Position numbers and translations under genes: made by a program. Below, in pieces: positions 35,619 through 44,394 of a stretch of 64,000 bases of DNA (positions are counted from its first letter, which is position 1; every line of letters starts with the position of its first letter). The notes below the pieces were generated by a model. The model saw only the letters and a program-made list of their open reading frames with translations, had not been told where the DNA came from and ran no database searches. The stretch is from Mycolicibacterium parafortuitum (GTDB lineage: Bacteria > Actinomycetota > Actinomycetes > Mycobacteriales > Mycobacteriaceae). Location of the stretch: the NCBI RefSeq assembly GCF_002086815.1, contig NZ_MVID01000001.1:248001-312000 (forward strand), in the 5' to 3' direction.

Positions 35619-36398
35619 GTGTCGTCTCAATCGCCGCCACCGCGTATACGCCAGCCCCGGGTCGCCGACCTCGTGGCGTCTCGGCTGCGCGAGGACATCC
35701 TGACCGGGCGACTCAAAGAGGGCGACGTACTACCGTCGCAGGAGGCGCTGTTCGCCGAGTTCGGGGTCAGCCCACCCGCGGTGCGCGAGGCGATCCACAT
35801 CCTGGAGTCCGACGGCCTGATCTCGGTGCGGCGCGGCAACGTCGGAGGCGCGGTGGTGCATCTGCCGTCGGCCGAACGCACCGCGCAGATGATCGGCATG
35901 GTGCTGCAGACGCGCGCGGCGACCCCGGGAGACGTCAGCGAGGCACTGCTGCATCTGGAGCCGATCTGCGCGGGGATGTGCGCGGCCCGCGAGGACCGCG
36001 CAACCGAGGTACTTCCGTACCTGCGGGGGGCGATCGACGCGCAGGCCGAGCAGTTCGACACCCCGTCGCGGTACGTCCCGAACGCCCGCCGGTTCCACGA
36101 GGCCATCGTCTCCCGCTGCGGCAACGAGCCGATGATCCTGCTGATCGGTTCGCTCGAGGTGATCTGGTCGGCGCACGAATCCGCGGTCTGGAGCGACGAA
36201 TTCCACCCCGAGGACCCGATGAGGCCTACGACGATGCGCGCGGCCCTGCGTGACCACCACCGACTGCTCGAGGCGATCGCCGACGGGAACTCGGCCAAGG
36301 CCGTGCGACTTGCCCAGGATCACCTGGCGGCCGCTCGCCGCAACACACTCGCCGCCGGGTCGGACAAAACCATTGACGCCAAACTGATCTCGACCTGA
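35619..36398 (+). CDS. GntR-family regulator (FadR subfamily)
   Basis: A 259-residue regulator. The winged helix is at about 12-80: VASRLREDILTGRLKEGDVLPSQEALFAEFG, then SPPAVREAIHILESDGLI. An FCD ligand domain follows, with LHLEPICAGM, ARRFHEAIV and LRDHHRLLEAI holding the expected metal/ligand His residues. GTG start 35619 with only weak ribosome-site likeness. It is divergent from the crotonase/ligase operon and followed 11 bp later by another crotonase gene, so it probably controls both. Confidence 0.9.
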   Translation: MSSQSPPPRIRQPRVADLVASRLREDILTGRLKEGDVLPSQEALFAEFGVSPPAVREAIHILESDGLISVRRGNVGGAVVHLPSAERTAQMIGMVLQTRAATPGDVSEALLHLEPICAGMCAAREDRATEVLPYLRGAIDAQAEQFDTPSRYVPNARRFHEAIVSRCGNEPMILLIGSLEVIWSAHESAVWSDEFHPEDPMRPTTMRAALRDHHRLLEAIADGNSAKAVRLAQDHLAAARRNTLAAGSDKTIDAKLIST

Positions 36399-36409
36399 AA
36401 GGCTCACCC

Positions 36410-37285
36410 ATGACCACCACCGCCGACGACCGCGTGTTGTTCGAGGTCGACCGCGACAAGCGCATTGCCACCATCACGCTGAACAACCCCAAGCAGCGCA
36501 ACTCCTATGACGCGTCGATGCGCAACCTGATGGGCCGCTACCTCGACGAGGTCGCCGAGGATGACGACATCACCGTGGTGCTTCTGCGTGGCGCCGAAGG
36601 AGTGTTCAGCACCGGGGCCGATATGAACAACGCCTACGGGTGGTACGGAGAGGGTGAAAAGCCCGCCGCGAAGTCCCGGCCCAGTCAGCGGCGGCGGTTG
36701 ACGGTGGACCGCAAATCGTTCGGCTTCTACCACAACCTGATGGGCTTCCCGAAGGTCACGGTCGGCGAGATCAGCGGGTACGCGCTCGGCGGCGGGTTCG
36801 AGATGGCGCTGATGACCGACATCTCGGTGATCGCCCGCGACACCCGCATCGGCATGCCCGCCACCCGGTTCCTGGGTCCCGCGCTGGGCAGCCTGCACAT
36901 GTTCTTCCACCGGCTGGGTCCGGTGCAGGCCCGCCGGCTGCTGCTCACCGGCGACATCATCCCCGCCGGCGACGTCGAGCACCTCGGCGTGTTCACCGAG
37001 ACCTGCGAGCCGGGGAAGGTCACCGCGCGCGCCCGGTATTGGGCCGAGAAGGCGGCCAAGATGCCCGCCGACGGCGTGGTGATCGCCAAGGAGGCGTTCC
37101 GGCTCGTCGAGCAGAGCCAGGCGTACCAGGGCGAGGAGGTGGCGAGCTATCTGTTCCATGCGTACGGCACGAACCTGCAGTTCGCCGACGGCGAGTTCAA
37201 CTTCGTGAAGACCCGCGCCCAGCACGGCACCAAGGAGGCGTTCCGGCTGCGTGACGAGCATTTCTTCGTGCCGGAGCCGGAGTGA
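36410..37285 (+). CDS. crotonase-fold protein (enoyl-CoA hydratase family)
   Basis: A 291-residue crotonase, longer than its neighbours by a loop around residues 75-95 (YGEGEKPAAKSRPSQRRR). It keeps the first hydratase Glu in GYALGGGFEMAL, but the second position reads GMPATRFLG, without Glu. The oxyanion motif is GAEGVFSTGADMN. ATG 36410 follows AAAGG. It is in one operon with the GntR gene; the next gene, a thiolase, has its own 78-bp upstream space. Confidence 0.88.
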   Translation: MTTTADDRVLFEVDRDKRIATITLNNPKQRNSYDASMRNLMGRYLDEVAEDDDITVVLLRGAEGVFSTGADMNNAYGWYGEGEKPAAKSRPSQRRRLTVDRKSFGFYHNLMGFPKVTVGEISGYALGGGFEMALMTDISVIARDTRIGMPATRFLGPALGSLHMFFHRLGPVQARRLLLTGDIIPAGDVEHLGVFTETCEPGKVTARARYWAEKAAKMPADGVVIAKEAFRLVEQSQAYQGEEVASYLFHAYGTNLQFADGEFNFVKTRAQHGTKEAFRLRDEHFFVPEPE

Positions 37286-37363
37286 CTCGGGTCACTTGCG
37301 GTCGGCGCTACATTATCTGTTAGTTTTGTAACGTTCGTCTGTCGAGAAACCGAGGTCGAGAGC

Positions 37364-38539
37364 ATGCCTACACCCGTCATCGTCGGTGCTGCCAGGACGG
37401 CCATCGGCCGCTCGTTCAAGGGCACACTGGTCAACACCCCGCCCGAGACGCTGATCACCACGGTGCTGCCCGAGGTCGTCCGCCGCTCCGGCGTCGACCC
37501 TGCCGACATCGACGACATCATTTTCGCCGAATCCCATTACGGCGGCGGCGATCTCGCGCGCTATGCCGCCGATGCCGCGGGCCTGCAGCATGTTCCCGGA
37601 CAGTCGGTGAACCGGCACTGCGCGGGCAGCCTGACCGCAATCGGCAATGCCGCGGCGCAGATCGGCTCCGGGATGGAGCGCGTGCTGATCGCCGGCGGCG
37701 TGCAGTCGCTGTCGATGACGCCGCTGACCAACTGGCGCATCCCCGGTCCCGAGCTGAAGTTCGAGGAGCGCTGGATGCCGCCCACCCACGTCGAGACGCC
37801 CGACGCCCCGACCAAGGACATGTCCATCACCGTCGGCTGGAACACTGCGCAGGCCGCGGGCATCACCCGCGAGGACATGGACGCCTGGGCCGCCCGTTCC
37901 CACCAGCGCGCCGTGGCCGCCCAGGACGCCGGCAAGTTCCTCGACGAGATCGTGCCGCTGAAGGTCGAGCAGTTCGACGGTTCGGTGATCGACTTCAGCG
38001 TCGACGAGCACCCGCGCCGCGACACCACCGTCGAGAAGCTCGCCGGCCTGAAGGTGTTGCACCCCGAGATCGAGGGCTTCTCGATCACCGCGGGCAACAG
38101 CAGCGGCACCAACGACGCGGCGGCCGGTGTGGCGCTGGTGGAGGCCGACTACGCCGCGGCGAACAACCTCACCGTGATGGCCAAGGTCCGGGCCTGGGGC
38201 GCGGTCGGCGTCGCCCCGCGCGACACCGGGCTCGGTGGTGTCAAGGTCATCGGCCGGGTGCTCGACAAGGCCGGCCTCAAGCCGTCCGATGTGACGCTGT
38301 GGGAGATCAACGAGGCGTTCGCGTCCGTGCCGATCGCCGCGGTGCGCGAGTACGGCATCGACGAGGAGTTGGTGAACTTCTCCGGTAGCGGCTGCAGCCT
38401 CGGCCACCCGATCGCGGCGTCCGGCGCCCGGATGGTCACCACCCTGATCTACGAACTGCAGCGTCGTGGCGGCGGCATCGGTGTCGCCGCGATGTGCGCG
38501 GGTGGCGGTCAGGGCGGCGGCGTCGTCATCGAGGTCTAG
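37364..38539 (+). CDS. acetyl-CoA acyltransferase (thiolase)
   Basis: A 391-residue thiolase with Cys86 in NRHCAGSLT, NEAFASVP, GHPIAASG with the His, and the second Cys in CAGGGQGGG: all catalytic residues are in place. It catalyses thiolytic cleavage of a 3-ketoacyl-CoA. ATG 37364 has GAGG 8 nt upstream. The 78-bp space before it is AT-rich (37300-37340) and looks like a promoter. It ends against a long bidirectional hairpin and the convergent TetR gene. Confidence 0.95.
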   Translation: MPTPVIVGAARTAIGRSFKGTLVNTPPETLITTVLPEVVRRSGVDPADIDDIIFAESHYGGGDLARYAADAAGLQHVPGQSVNRHCAGSLTAIGNAAAQIGSGMERVLIAGGVQSLSMTPLTNWRIPGPELKFEERWMPPTHVETPDAPTKDMSITVGWNTAQAAGITREDMDAWAARSHQRAVAAQDAGKFLDEIVPLKVEQFDGSVIDFSVDEHPRRDTTVEKLAGLKVLHPEIEGFSITAGNSSGTNDAAAGVALVEADYAAANNLTVMAKVRAWGAVGVAPRDTGLGGVKVIGRVLDKAGLKPSDVTLWEINEAFASVPIAAVREYGIDEELVNFSGSGCSLGHPIAASGARMVTTLIYELQRRGGGIGVAAMCAGGGQGGGVVIEV

Positions 38540-38550
38540 TCACCACCCAT

Positions 38551-38613
38551 CGCCGAAATTGCGTTCCAGCAGGGATCTACTCGAACTTCTGCTGCTGGAA
38601 CGCAATTTCGGCG
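38551..38613. repeat. 63-bp dispersed hairpin element, copy 1 (likely bidirectional terminator)
   Basis: Perfect 22-bp arms (38551-38572, beginning CGCCGAAATTGCG, and 38592-38613) with a 19-nt loop, filling the space between the convergent thiolase and TetR stops. A second copy at 55044-55106 has the same arms with one base change and a related loop (both contain ACTCGAA), so it is a family of elements, not only chance stems. It probably stops transcription from both sides. Confidence 0.8.
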
Positions 38614-38617
38614 GGGA

Positions 38618-39355
38618 CTAACGCTTACGCGCAGGGGCCTTGCGGGCCGGCTTCTTGTTCTGCTCGATCAGCCGGGCGGCGTTCTCCAGGATGCAGTCCA
38701 GCCCGAACTCGAAGTTGCGGTCGTCGGACGCGCTCAGGTGATGACCCTGCTGCGTCACCGCCGCCAGCAGCGGGGCGGTCTCGGGGTCGAACGCCATCGT
38801 GTCGTCGATGTCGCCGTGGCCGTCCTCACCGGCGAGGTTCTTCTCGCGCAGTCGCTGCAGCACCACCGATCCGCGGACGTGCACCGACATCGCCGAGTAG
38901 GTGTCGAACGCGTCCTCGGGGGACAGCCCCGCCTCGACGAGGCTGCTGATCGCCTTCTCGACCTCCTTGACGCCGACCTTGGCCGCGCGCGGGCTCAGCG
39001 CGGAGCGGATCAGGATCAGGTCGCACAGGATCGGATTGCCGTTGAACGTGTTTCGCATCGTCCGCGCGTGGTTGGCCAGCGTTTCGCGCCAGTCCTTGGC
39101 CTCCACGTACGGGGTCGCGAACGCGTACTGGCGCAACGCCCGATCGGTCATCGCGTTGAGCAGATCGTCCTTCTTGCGGAAGTACCAGTAAATACTCGTG
39201 ACGCCGACGCCGAGATGCTTGCCCAGCAGCGGCATGCTCAGGTTGTCGATGCCGACCTGTTCGGCGAGTTCGAACGCGCCCTTGATGATGTCATCGGGGT
39301 TGATGGAACCGCGTTCGCGGCGTTGACGCTTCTCCGCGGTCGCCTGCTTTGCCAC
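38618..39355 (-). CDS. TetR-family regulator of the right catabolic block
   Basis: About 245 residues. The DNA-binding domain (about 20-70) contains NLSMPLLGKHLGVGVTSIYWYFRKKDDLLNAM, and the C-terminal ligand domain ends in a basic, Lys/Ala-rich tail (KKPARKAPARKR). The frame is open to 39520; the GTG at 39353-39355 is preferred since GGAGG precedes it at 8 nt. It is divergent from the crotonase gene at 39609, with a palindrome of the ACTGTAA type between them that recurs at two other promoter regions. It is therefore the best candidate for the regulator of the right block. Confidence 0.9.
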   Translation of the reverse strand: MAKQATAEKRQRRERGSINPDDIIKGAFELAEQVGIDNLSMPLLGKHLGVGVTSIYWYFRKKDDLLNAMTDRALRQYAFATPYVEAKDWRETLANHARTMRNTFNGNPILCDLILIRSALSPRAAKVGVKEVEKAISSLVEAGLSPEDAFDTYSAMSVHVRGSVVLQRLREKNLAGEDGHGDIDDTMAFDPETAPLLAAVTQQGHHLSASDDRNFEFGLDCILENAARLIEQNKKPARKAPARKR

Positions 39356-39535
39356 TGGAGGCACCTCCATCATCTCGACGGTGTCCACGGAGCCCGCCGA
39401 GACGGAATCGTGGTCGTGAATGTATCGGCGGCGCATACTCTGAACTGCGTCTTTGCATCGTTGCCGGAGTATCGCCGTGAGCGCGACCTTACCGTCTGGG
39501 CTGCGGTGGGCCGTCGCCACGGTTGTTTCACCCTT

Positions 39536-39556
39536 TTACTGTAAGTCCTATAGTAA
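39536..39556. promoter_or_regulatory. ACTGTAA-type palindrome, site A (TetR/crotonase promoter)
   Basis: A 21-bp imperfect palindrome with core ACTGTAA-GTC-CTATAGT (39538-39554): 12 of 14 positions match the palindrome ACTGTAA-N3-TTACAGT, and 8 of 10 symmetric pairs of the 21-bp site are complementary. It lies 53 bp before the crotonase GTG and 181 bp from the TetR start. Confidence 0.6.
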
Positions 39557-39608
39557 GCTTTTCCACCGTTGGTCGGCGATATCCCACACGAAAGGTGAAG
39601 GGCGACAA

Positions 39609-40370
39609 GTGTCTGACGAGGTTCTGGTAGAGCGCCGAGACCGGGTGCTGATCATCACCATCAACCGTCCCGAGGCGCGCAACGCCTTCAACCTCGCCGT
39701 GGCCCAGGGGCTGGCCGACGCGATGGATCAGCTCGACGACACCCCCGAGTTGTCGGTGGGCATCATCACCGGCGCGGGCGGCAACTTCTGCGCCGGAATG
39801 GACCTCAAGGCGTTCATGGCCGGCGAGGTCCCGGCCATCGAGGGTCGCGGCATCGGCTTCACCGAACGCCCGCCTCGCAAGCCGCTGATCGCTGCGGTCG
39901 AGGGGTACGCGCTGGCAGGCGGCACCGAGATCGTGCTGGCCACCGACCTGATCGTGGCCGCCAAGAACGCGAAGTTCGGTATCCCCGAGGTCAAGCGCGG
40001 GCTGGTCGCCGCCGGCGGTGGACTGCTGCGGCTGCAGAAGCGCATCCCGTACCAGAAGGCCCTCGAGCTCGCGCTGACCGGCGACAGCTTCACCGCCGAG
40101 GAGGCCTCGGCGTGGGGCTTCGTCAACGTGCTCACCGAGCCGGGCGGCGCGCTCGACGGCGCGCTGGCCCTCGCCGAACGCATCACGGCCAACGGCCCGC
40201 TGGCCGTCGCGGCGACCAAGGAGGTCATCGCGAAATCGGCGGACTGGACCGAGGCCGAGATGTGGAAGAAGCAGGGCGAGATCGTGTTCCCGGTGTTCTC
40301 GTCCAAGGACGCGATGGAGGGCGCGACAGCCTTCGCCGAGAAGCGCAAGCCGAACTGGACGGGATCCTGA
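39609..40370 (+). CDS. enoyl-CoA hydratase (canonical crotonase)
   Basis: A 253-residue crotonase and the only one in the window that keeps both hydratase Glu residues: GYALAGGTEIVLA and FGIPEVKRGL. Other motifs are LIITINRPEARNAFN and GAGGNFCAGMDLKAF. It should hydrate trans-2-enoyl-CoA. GTG 39609 is used, with GAAGG 7 nt upstream; a longer frame (39453) would run through the operator. First gene of the plus-strand operon that continues with an SDR and an aldolase. Confidence 0.92.
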   Translation: MSDEVLVERRDRVLIITINRPEARNAFNLAVAQGLADAMDQLDDTPELSVGIITGAGGNFCAGMDLKAFMAGEVPAIEGRGIGFTERPPRKPLIAAVEGYALAGGTEIVLATDLIVAAKNAKFGIPEVKRGLVAAGGGLLRLQKRIPYQKALELALTGDSFTAEEASAWGFVNVLTEPGGALDGALALAERITANGPLAVAATKEVIAKSADWTEAEMWKKQGEIVFPVFSSKDAMEGATAFAEKRKPNWTGS

Positions 40371-40388
40371 CCCGGAGGATCGGACGCG

Positions 40389-41186
40389 ATGGACCTGGGT
40401 CTGCGTGACGCCACCGCCGTCGTGGTCGGCGGCGGCCGCGGGATGGGCCTGGCGGCCGCGCACTGTTTCGCCGACGACGGGGCGCGGGTGGCGGTCATCG
40501 GCCGGACCCGGCAGGTGCTCGACGACGCCGTCGCGCAGCTGCGCGAGCGCGGCAGCCCGGACGCGGTGGGTCTGGTCGCCGACTGTGCCGACGACACCGC
40601 CGTGCAGCAGGCATTCGCCGAGATCGCGCAGCGGTGGGGCGGGGAGCTGAACATCCTGGTCAACGCGGTCGGCCCGACCGTGCGCGGCACCTTCGACGAG
40701 CTCAGCGACGCGGACTGGCGCCAGGCCGTCGACGAAGGCGCGATGGGGATGGTGCGCTGCGTGCGCGCTGCGCTGCCGCTGCTGCGCGCCGCGGGATGGG
40801 CGCGCATCGTGAACTTCTCCGCGCACTCGACCCAACGCCAGAGCGTCATCCTGCCCGCCTACACCGCGGCCAAGGCGATGGTCACCAGCATCTCGAAGAA
40901 CCTGTCGCTGCTGCTGGCCGCCGACGAGATCATGGTCAACATCGTCTCTCCCGGCAGTATCGCGTCGGAAGCCCTTGTCGGATGGGCGGATTCGGTCGGT
41001 GTCGACGGGAACGACCCGTATGCACTGATGGCCGCGATCGACGAGCACTTCGGCCATCCCGCGCATCTGCCGCGCGCCGGGCTGCCCACCGAGATCGGGC
41101 CCGTCGTCGCGTTTCTGGCGTCGCGGCGCAACTCGTACATGACCGGCGCCAACATCAACGTCGACGGCGGTAGCGATTTCACCTGA
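40389..41186 (+). CDS. SDR-family oxidoreductase
   Basis: A 265-residue short-chain dehydrogenase. NAD(P) site GGGRGMGLAAAH, NAVG in place of NNAG, Ser in NFSAHSTQ and Tyr-Lys in YTAAKAM; the end TGANINVDGGSDF is typical. The active-site Ser and Tyr are intact. GGAGG lies 10 nt before the ATG. It lies 18 bp after the hydratase gene, so it may oxidise the hydroxyacyl-CoA made by it, but SDR substrates cannot be read from sequence. Confidence 0.9.
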   Translation: MDLGLRDATAVVVGGGRGMGLAAAHCFADDGARVAVIGRTRQVLDDAVAQLRERGSPDAVGLVADCADDTAVQQAFAEIAQRWGGELNILVNAVGPTVRGTFDELSDADWRQAVDEGAMGMVRCVRAALPLLRAAGWARIVNFSAHSTQRQSVILPAYTAAKAMVTSISKNLSLLLAADEIMVNIVSPGSIASEALVGWADSVGVDGNDPYALMAAIDEHFGHPAHLPRAGLPTEIGPVVAFLASRRNSYMTGANINVDGGSDFT

Positions 41187-41207
41187 GCCCGTCTGAAGGG
41201 AAGCGTC

Positions 41208-42215
41208 ATGGCGACAGCTGCAGAAGCCCGAGACTGGGCGCGGGTCGCCCTGCGCGGCATCGGCGACTCGCTCTACACACCGTTCAGCGGAGCCGACGGT
41301 GACGACATCGACTGGGACGCCTACCAGGCGCTGGTGCGCTACTGCGTCGGCGATCTGGGTCACCCGCTGCTGTGGTGCACCAGCGGCGTCGGGGAGTTCT
41401 GGGCGCTGACGCTCGACGAGCGAAAACGACTGCTGGAGATCGCAATCGAGGAGGGTCGCGCGGTCAACCCGGACGTGGTGATCCAGGCCTGTACGGCGGC
41501 GATGTCGGTGAAGGACTGTCTCGAACTCACCCGGCACGCGCAGCAGGCGGGCGCGGACATCGTCTACATCCAGACCCCGATGATGGAGACCCACGGCGGC
41601 GAAGGCGTGCTGCGGTTCTTCCGCTACATCGCCGAACGCACCGACATCGCACTGGGCATGTTCAACTCGCCGTCCTCGGGATACGTGCTGACCCCGGCCG
41701 AAGGTGCCCGCATCTACGACGAGATCCCGGCGGTGTGCGCGACCAAGGAGGGCGCGTTCCGGCCGGCCGCCAGTCGCATGCTGCATGACCTCGCACCGGA
41801 CCTGGTGCTGTGGGAATGCGACAAGACCGTCTACCGCGCCGGCTGGTTGCGCGACGGTATCGTGTGCGCGGCCCAGCTCGGTACCGCCGGCTACCTGTTC
41901 GAGACCCCCGAGCGGCCAATCTTTTCCGAGTACTGGGACCTGATCGTGGCAGGCGAGCTGATCGAGGCCATGGACCATGCGCGCGAGTCCGGGCTCGACC
42001 GGTTCGACATGGACATGGGGTCCTGGTTCACCTGCTATCCCGGCCGTGCGGACTACTTCACGCACTGGGGTGGGACGTTCAAGTTCGCGGCGTCGGTACT
42101 GGGTCTGCCGATCGGTTCGCATCCACACTCGCGACCACCGCAGGCGGAGCTTCCTGAGTTGGCGCAGAAGCAGATTCGCGCCGCGTACACCAACCTCGGG
42201 CTGATCGGCCGGTAG
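41208..42215 (+). CDS. DapA/NAL-family class I aldolase-like protein
   Basis: A 335-residue TIM-barrel protein of the dihydrodipicolinate synthase superfamily. The Schiff-base Lys is Lys180 in AVCATKEGAF, and the substrate loop is CTSGVGEF (57-64). The proton-relay Tyr of the family (YNxP) is replaced by Phe in MFNSPSSGY (151-159). It is not lysine biosynthesis DapA, given its long C-terminal part and its place in a catabolic operon. Relatives split or form bonds to pyruvate, including hydratase-aldolases in aromatic degradation. Here it may release a 2-oxo acid fragment; this is inference. Confidence 0.85.
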   Translation: MATAAEARDWARVALRGIGDSLYTPFSGADGDDIDWDAYQALVRYCVGDLGHPLLWCTSGVGEFWALTLDERKRLLEIAIEEGRAVNPDVVIQACTAAMSVKDCLELTRHAQQAGADIVYIQTPMMETHGGEGVLRFFRYIAERTDIALGMFNSPSSGYVLTPAEGARIYDEIPAVCATKEGAFRPAASRMLHDLAPDLVLWECDKTVYRAGWLRDGIVCAAQLGTAGYLFETPERPIFSEYWDLIVAGELIEAMDHARESGLDRFDMDMGSWFTCYPGRADYFTHWGGTFKFAASVLGLPIGSHPHSRPPQAELPELAQKQIRAAYTNLGLIGR

Positions 42216-42242
42216 GGGCTCCGCGGCATTGCAAAAGCCGCT

Positions 42243-42259
42243 ACCGATAGGTGTACAGT
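42243..42259. promoter_or_regulatory. weak ACTGTAA-type site before the crotonase/hydrolase operon
   Basis: ACCGATA-GGT-GTACAGT matches 10 of 14 positions of ACTGTAA-N3-TTACAGT; only the right half is well kept. It lies 33 bp before the GTG of the crotonase at 42292, in the only sizeable gap of the plus-strand run, where a second promoter is expected. Confidence 0.3.
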
Positions 42260-42291
42260 ATGGGCATCCATGAAGGTGAGGAGGTTCGCCG

Positions 42292-43140
42292 GTGAGCGCT
42301 GTCGGACACACCGTCGATCGCTCTGCCGAGCCGGTCCTGTTCGACGTGCGCGACAGTGGCGTCGCGGTGGTGACGCTCAACCGGCCCGACCGGATGAACG
42401 CGTGGGGCGGCGGTCTCGCTCAGGCCTTCTACCGATCGATCGACCGTGCCGAGGCCGACCCGGACGTCCGCGTGATCGTGTTGACCGGCAGCGGCCGCGC
42501 GTTCTGCGCCGGGGCGGACATGGGCGATCTCGACTCGATCAGCGGAGCCTCTGAATCGTCGGGAGAGACCGACGTGACCCAGCTCGTCGGCGAACGTCAT
42601 CCGCACTTCCTGACCCAGCTGCGCAAGCCGCTGATCGCGGCGATCAACGGGGCCTGCGCCGGCATCGGGCTCACGCACGCGCTGATGTGCGACGTCCGGT
42701 TCGCCGCCGCCGGCGCCAAGTTCACCACCGCGTTCGCCCGCCGTGGCCTGATCGCCGAATACGGCATCTCCTGGATCCTGCCGCGCATCGTGGGCTGGGG
42801 TGCCGCGCACGATCTGCTGCTGTCGGGGCGCACGTTCTATGCCGAGGAGGCCAAGACGCTCGGCGTGGTCAACGACGTCGTCGCCCCCGATGCGCTGATG
42901 GCGCATGCCCTGGCCTACGCCGAGGACATGGCCCGCAACTGCGCACCGAGCTCGCTGGCGGTGATCAAACAACAGATCTACCGGGATGCTTTGCGAAACG
43001 TGCCCGAGGCCAGCGCCGAGGCGGAGACACTGATGCACGAGTCGATGCTTCGGCCCGATTTCATCGAGGGCATCACCGCCTTCTTCGAGAAGCGCCCGCC
43101 CAGCTTTCCGCCATTGAGCACTCAGGAGGAGACGCCATGA
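42292..43140 (+). CDS. crotonase-fold protein (enoyl-CoA hydratase/isomerase family)
   Basis: A 282-residue crotonase with VAVVTLNRPDRMNAWG, GSGRAFCAGADMGD and GACAGIGLTHALMCD; the two hydratase Glu positions are Thr and Phe (TTAFARRGLIAEYG). This ARRGL/AEYG pattern is common among mycobacterial EchA proteins of unknown reaction. GTG 42292 is preceded by GAGGAGG at 7 nt. Its stop overlaps the amidohydrolase start (ATGA), opening a tight six-gene operon up to 49081. Confidence 0.9.
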   Translation: MSAVGHTVDRSAEPVLFDVRDSGVAVVTLNRPDRMNAWGGGLAQAFYRSIDRAEADPDVRVIVLTGSGRAFCAGADMGDLDSISGASESSGETDVTQLVGERHPHFLTQLRKPLIAAINGACAGIGLTHALMCDVRFAAAGAKFTTAFARRGLIAEYGISWILPRIVGWGAAHDLLLSGRTFYAEEAKTLGVVNDVVAPDALMAHALAYAEDMARNCAPSSLAVIKQQIYRDALRNVPEASAEAETLMHESMLRPDFIEGITAFFEKRPPSFPPLSTQEETP

Positions 43141-44363
43141 CGATCCAGCACGAGGAGCGCATCGCGCCACAGCGCCTGGACTACCGCGCGATCGACGTCG
43201 ACAACCACTACTACGAGCCGATCGACGCGTTCACCCGGCACCTGCCCAAGGAGTTCCGCAGCCGCGGCGTGCAGATGCTCACCGACGGCAAGCGCACCTA
43301 CGCGGTGTTCGGCGGCGTGATCAACCACTTCATCCCGAACCCGACGTTCGACCCGATCATCGAGCCCGGCTGCCTGGATCTGCTGTTCCGCGGGGAGATC
43401 CCCGAGGGTGTGGACCCCGCCTCGCTGATGAAGGTCGACCGGCTCGCCGACCATCCCGAATACCAGAACCGCGACGCCCGGGTGAAGATCCTCGACAAGC
43501 AGAACCTGGAGACGGTGTTCATGTTGCCGACGTTCGCGTGCGGCGTCGAGGAGGGCCTCAAACACGACATCGCGGCGACGATGGCCTCGGTGCACGCGTT
43601 CAACCTGTGGCTCGACGAGGACTGGGGATTCAACCGTCCCGACGGGCGGGTCCTGTCCGCGCCGATCATCTCGCTGGCCGACGTCGAGAAGGCCGTCGAG
43701 GAGGTCGAGTTCGTCCTGAGCCGGGGCGCGAAGATCGTCTGCGTGCGGCCCGCCCCGGTGCCCGGCGAGGTCCGGCCCCGCTCGCTCGGCGACCCGGTGC
43801 ACGACCCGGTGTGGGCGCGGCTGGCCGAAGCCGGTGTCCCCGTGGTGTTCCACCTGTCCGACTCGGGCTATATGGCGATCCCCGCGCTGTGGGGCGGCAG
43901 CGCGGTGTTCAAGGGCTTCGGCAAGCGCGATCCGCTCGACATGGTCATCATGGACGACCGCGCCATCCACGACACCATCGCGTCGATGATCGTGCACCAG
44001 GTGTTCACCCGGCACCCCACGCTCAAGGTGGCCAGCATCGAGAACGGCTCCTACTTCGTGTACCGGCTGATCAAGCGACTCAAGAAGTCCGCCAACAACG
44101 CGCCGTACCACTACAAGGTGGATCCGGTCGAGCAGCTGCGCAACAACGTGTGGATCGCGCCGTACTACGAGGACGACGTGAAGCTGCTCGCCGACACGAT
44201 CGGTGTGGACAAGATCCTGTTCGGATCGGACTGGCCGCATGGCGAGGGCCTGGCCGATCCGACGTCGTTCACCGCCGACATCCCGCAATTCCCGGAGTTC
44301 AGCTACGAGGACACCCGGATGGTCATGCGCGACAACGCCCTCACCCTCCTCAGCGGCGCCTGA
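43137..44363 (+). CDS. amidohydrolase-2 family metal-dependent hydrolase
   Basis: A 408-residue TIM-barrel protein of the amidohydrolase-2/ACMSD group. The N-terminal metal motif reads AIDVDNHYYEP (D20, D22, H24), a His-x-His variant common in mycobacterial members; later VVFHLSDSG, IENGSYF and the catalytic Asp in FGSDWPHGEG near 360 are present. Family members hydrolyse or decarboxylate cyclic acids. The frame is open far upstream, but ATG 43137 overlaps the crotonase stop and starts the family's normal N-terminus. It is paired with a shorter, degenerate relative at 46017. Confidence 0.88.
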   Translation: MTIQHEERIAPQRLDYRAIDVDNHYYEPIDAFTRHLPKEFRSRGVQMLTDGKRTYAVFGGVINHFIPNPTFDPIIEPGCLDLLFRGEIPEGVDPASLMKVDRLADHPEYQNRDARVKILDKQNLETVFMLPTFACGVEEGLKHDIAATMASVHAFNLWLDEDWGFNRPDGRVLSAPIISLADVEKAVEEVEFVLSRGAKIVCVRPAPVPGEVRPRSLGDPVHDPVWARLAEAGVPVVFHLSDSGYMAIPALWGGSAVFKGFGKRDPLDMVIMDDRAIHDTIASMIVHQVFTRHPTLKVASIENGSYFVYRLIKRLKKSANNAPYHYKVDPVEQLRNNVWIAPYYEDDVKLLADTIGVDKILFGSDWPHGEGLADPTSFTADIPQFPEFSYEDTRMVMRDNALTLLSGA

Positions 44364-44394
44364 CCCGCATGACGCGGACGCGAGGAGCATGACG

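Noticed and set aside
37300..37340. A further ACTGTAA-type operator before the thiolase gene
   Set aside because: The best alignment (around CTGTTAGTTTTGTAAC) reaches only 8 of 14 positions, which is not above what AT-rich promoter DNA would give.
39528..42380. Long minus-strand open frame of 950 codons opposite the crotonase, SDR and aldolase genes
   Set aside because: Composition is Arg/His/Gly/Gln-rich with no family pattern, and it lies fully opposite three genes with intact motifs. Long antisense frames are common in high-GC coding DNA.
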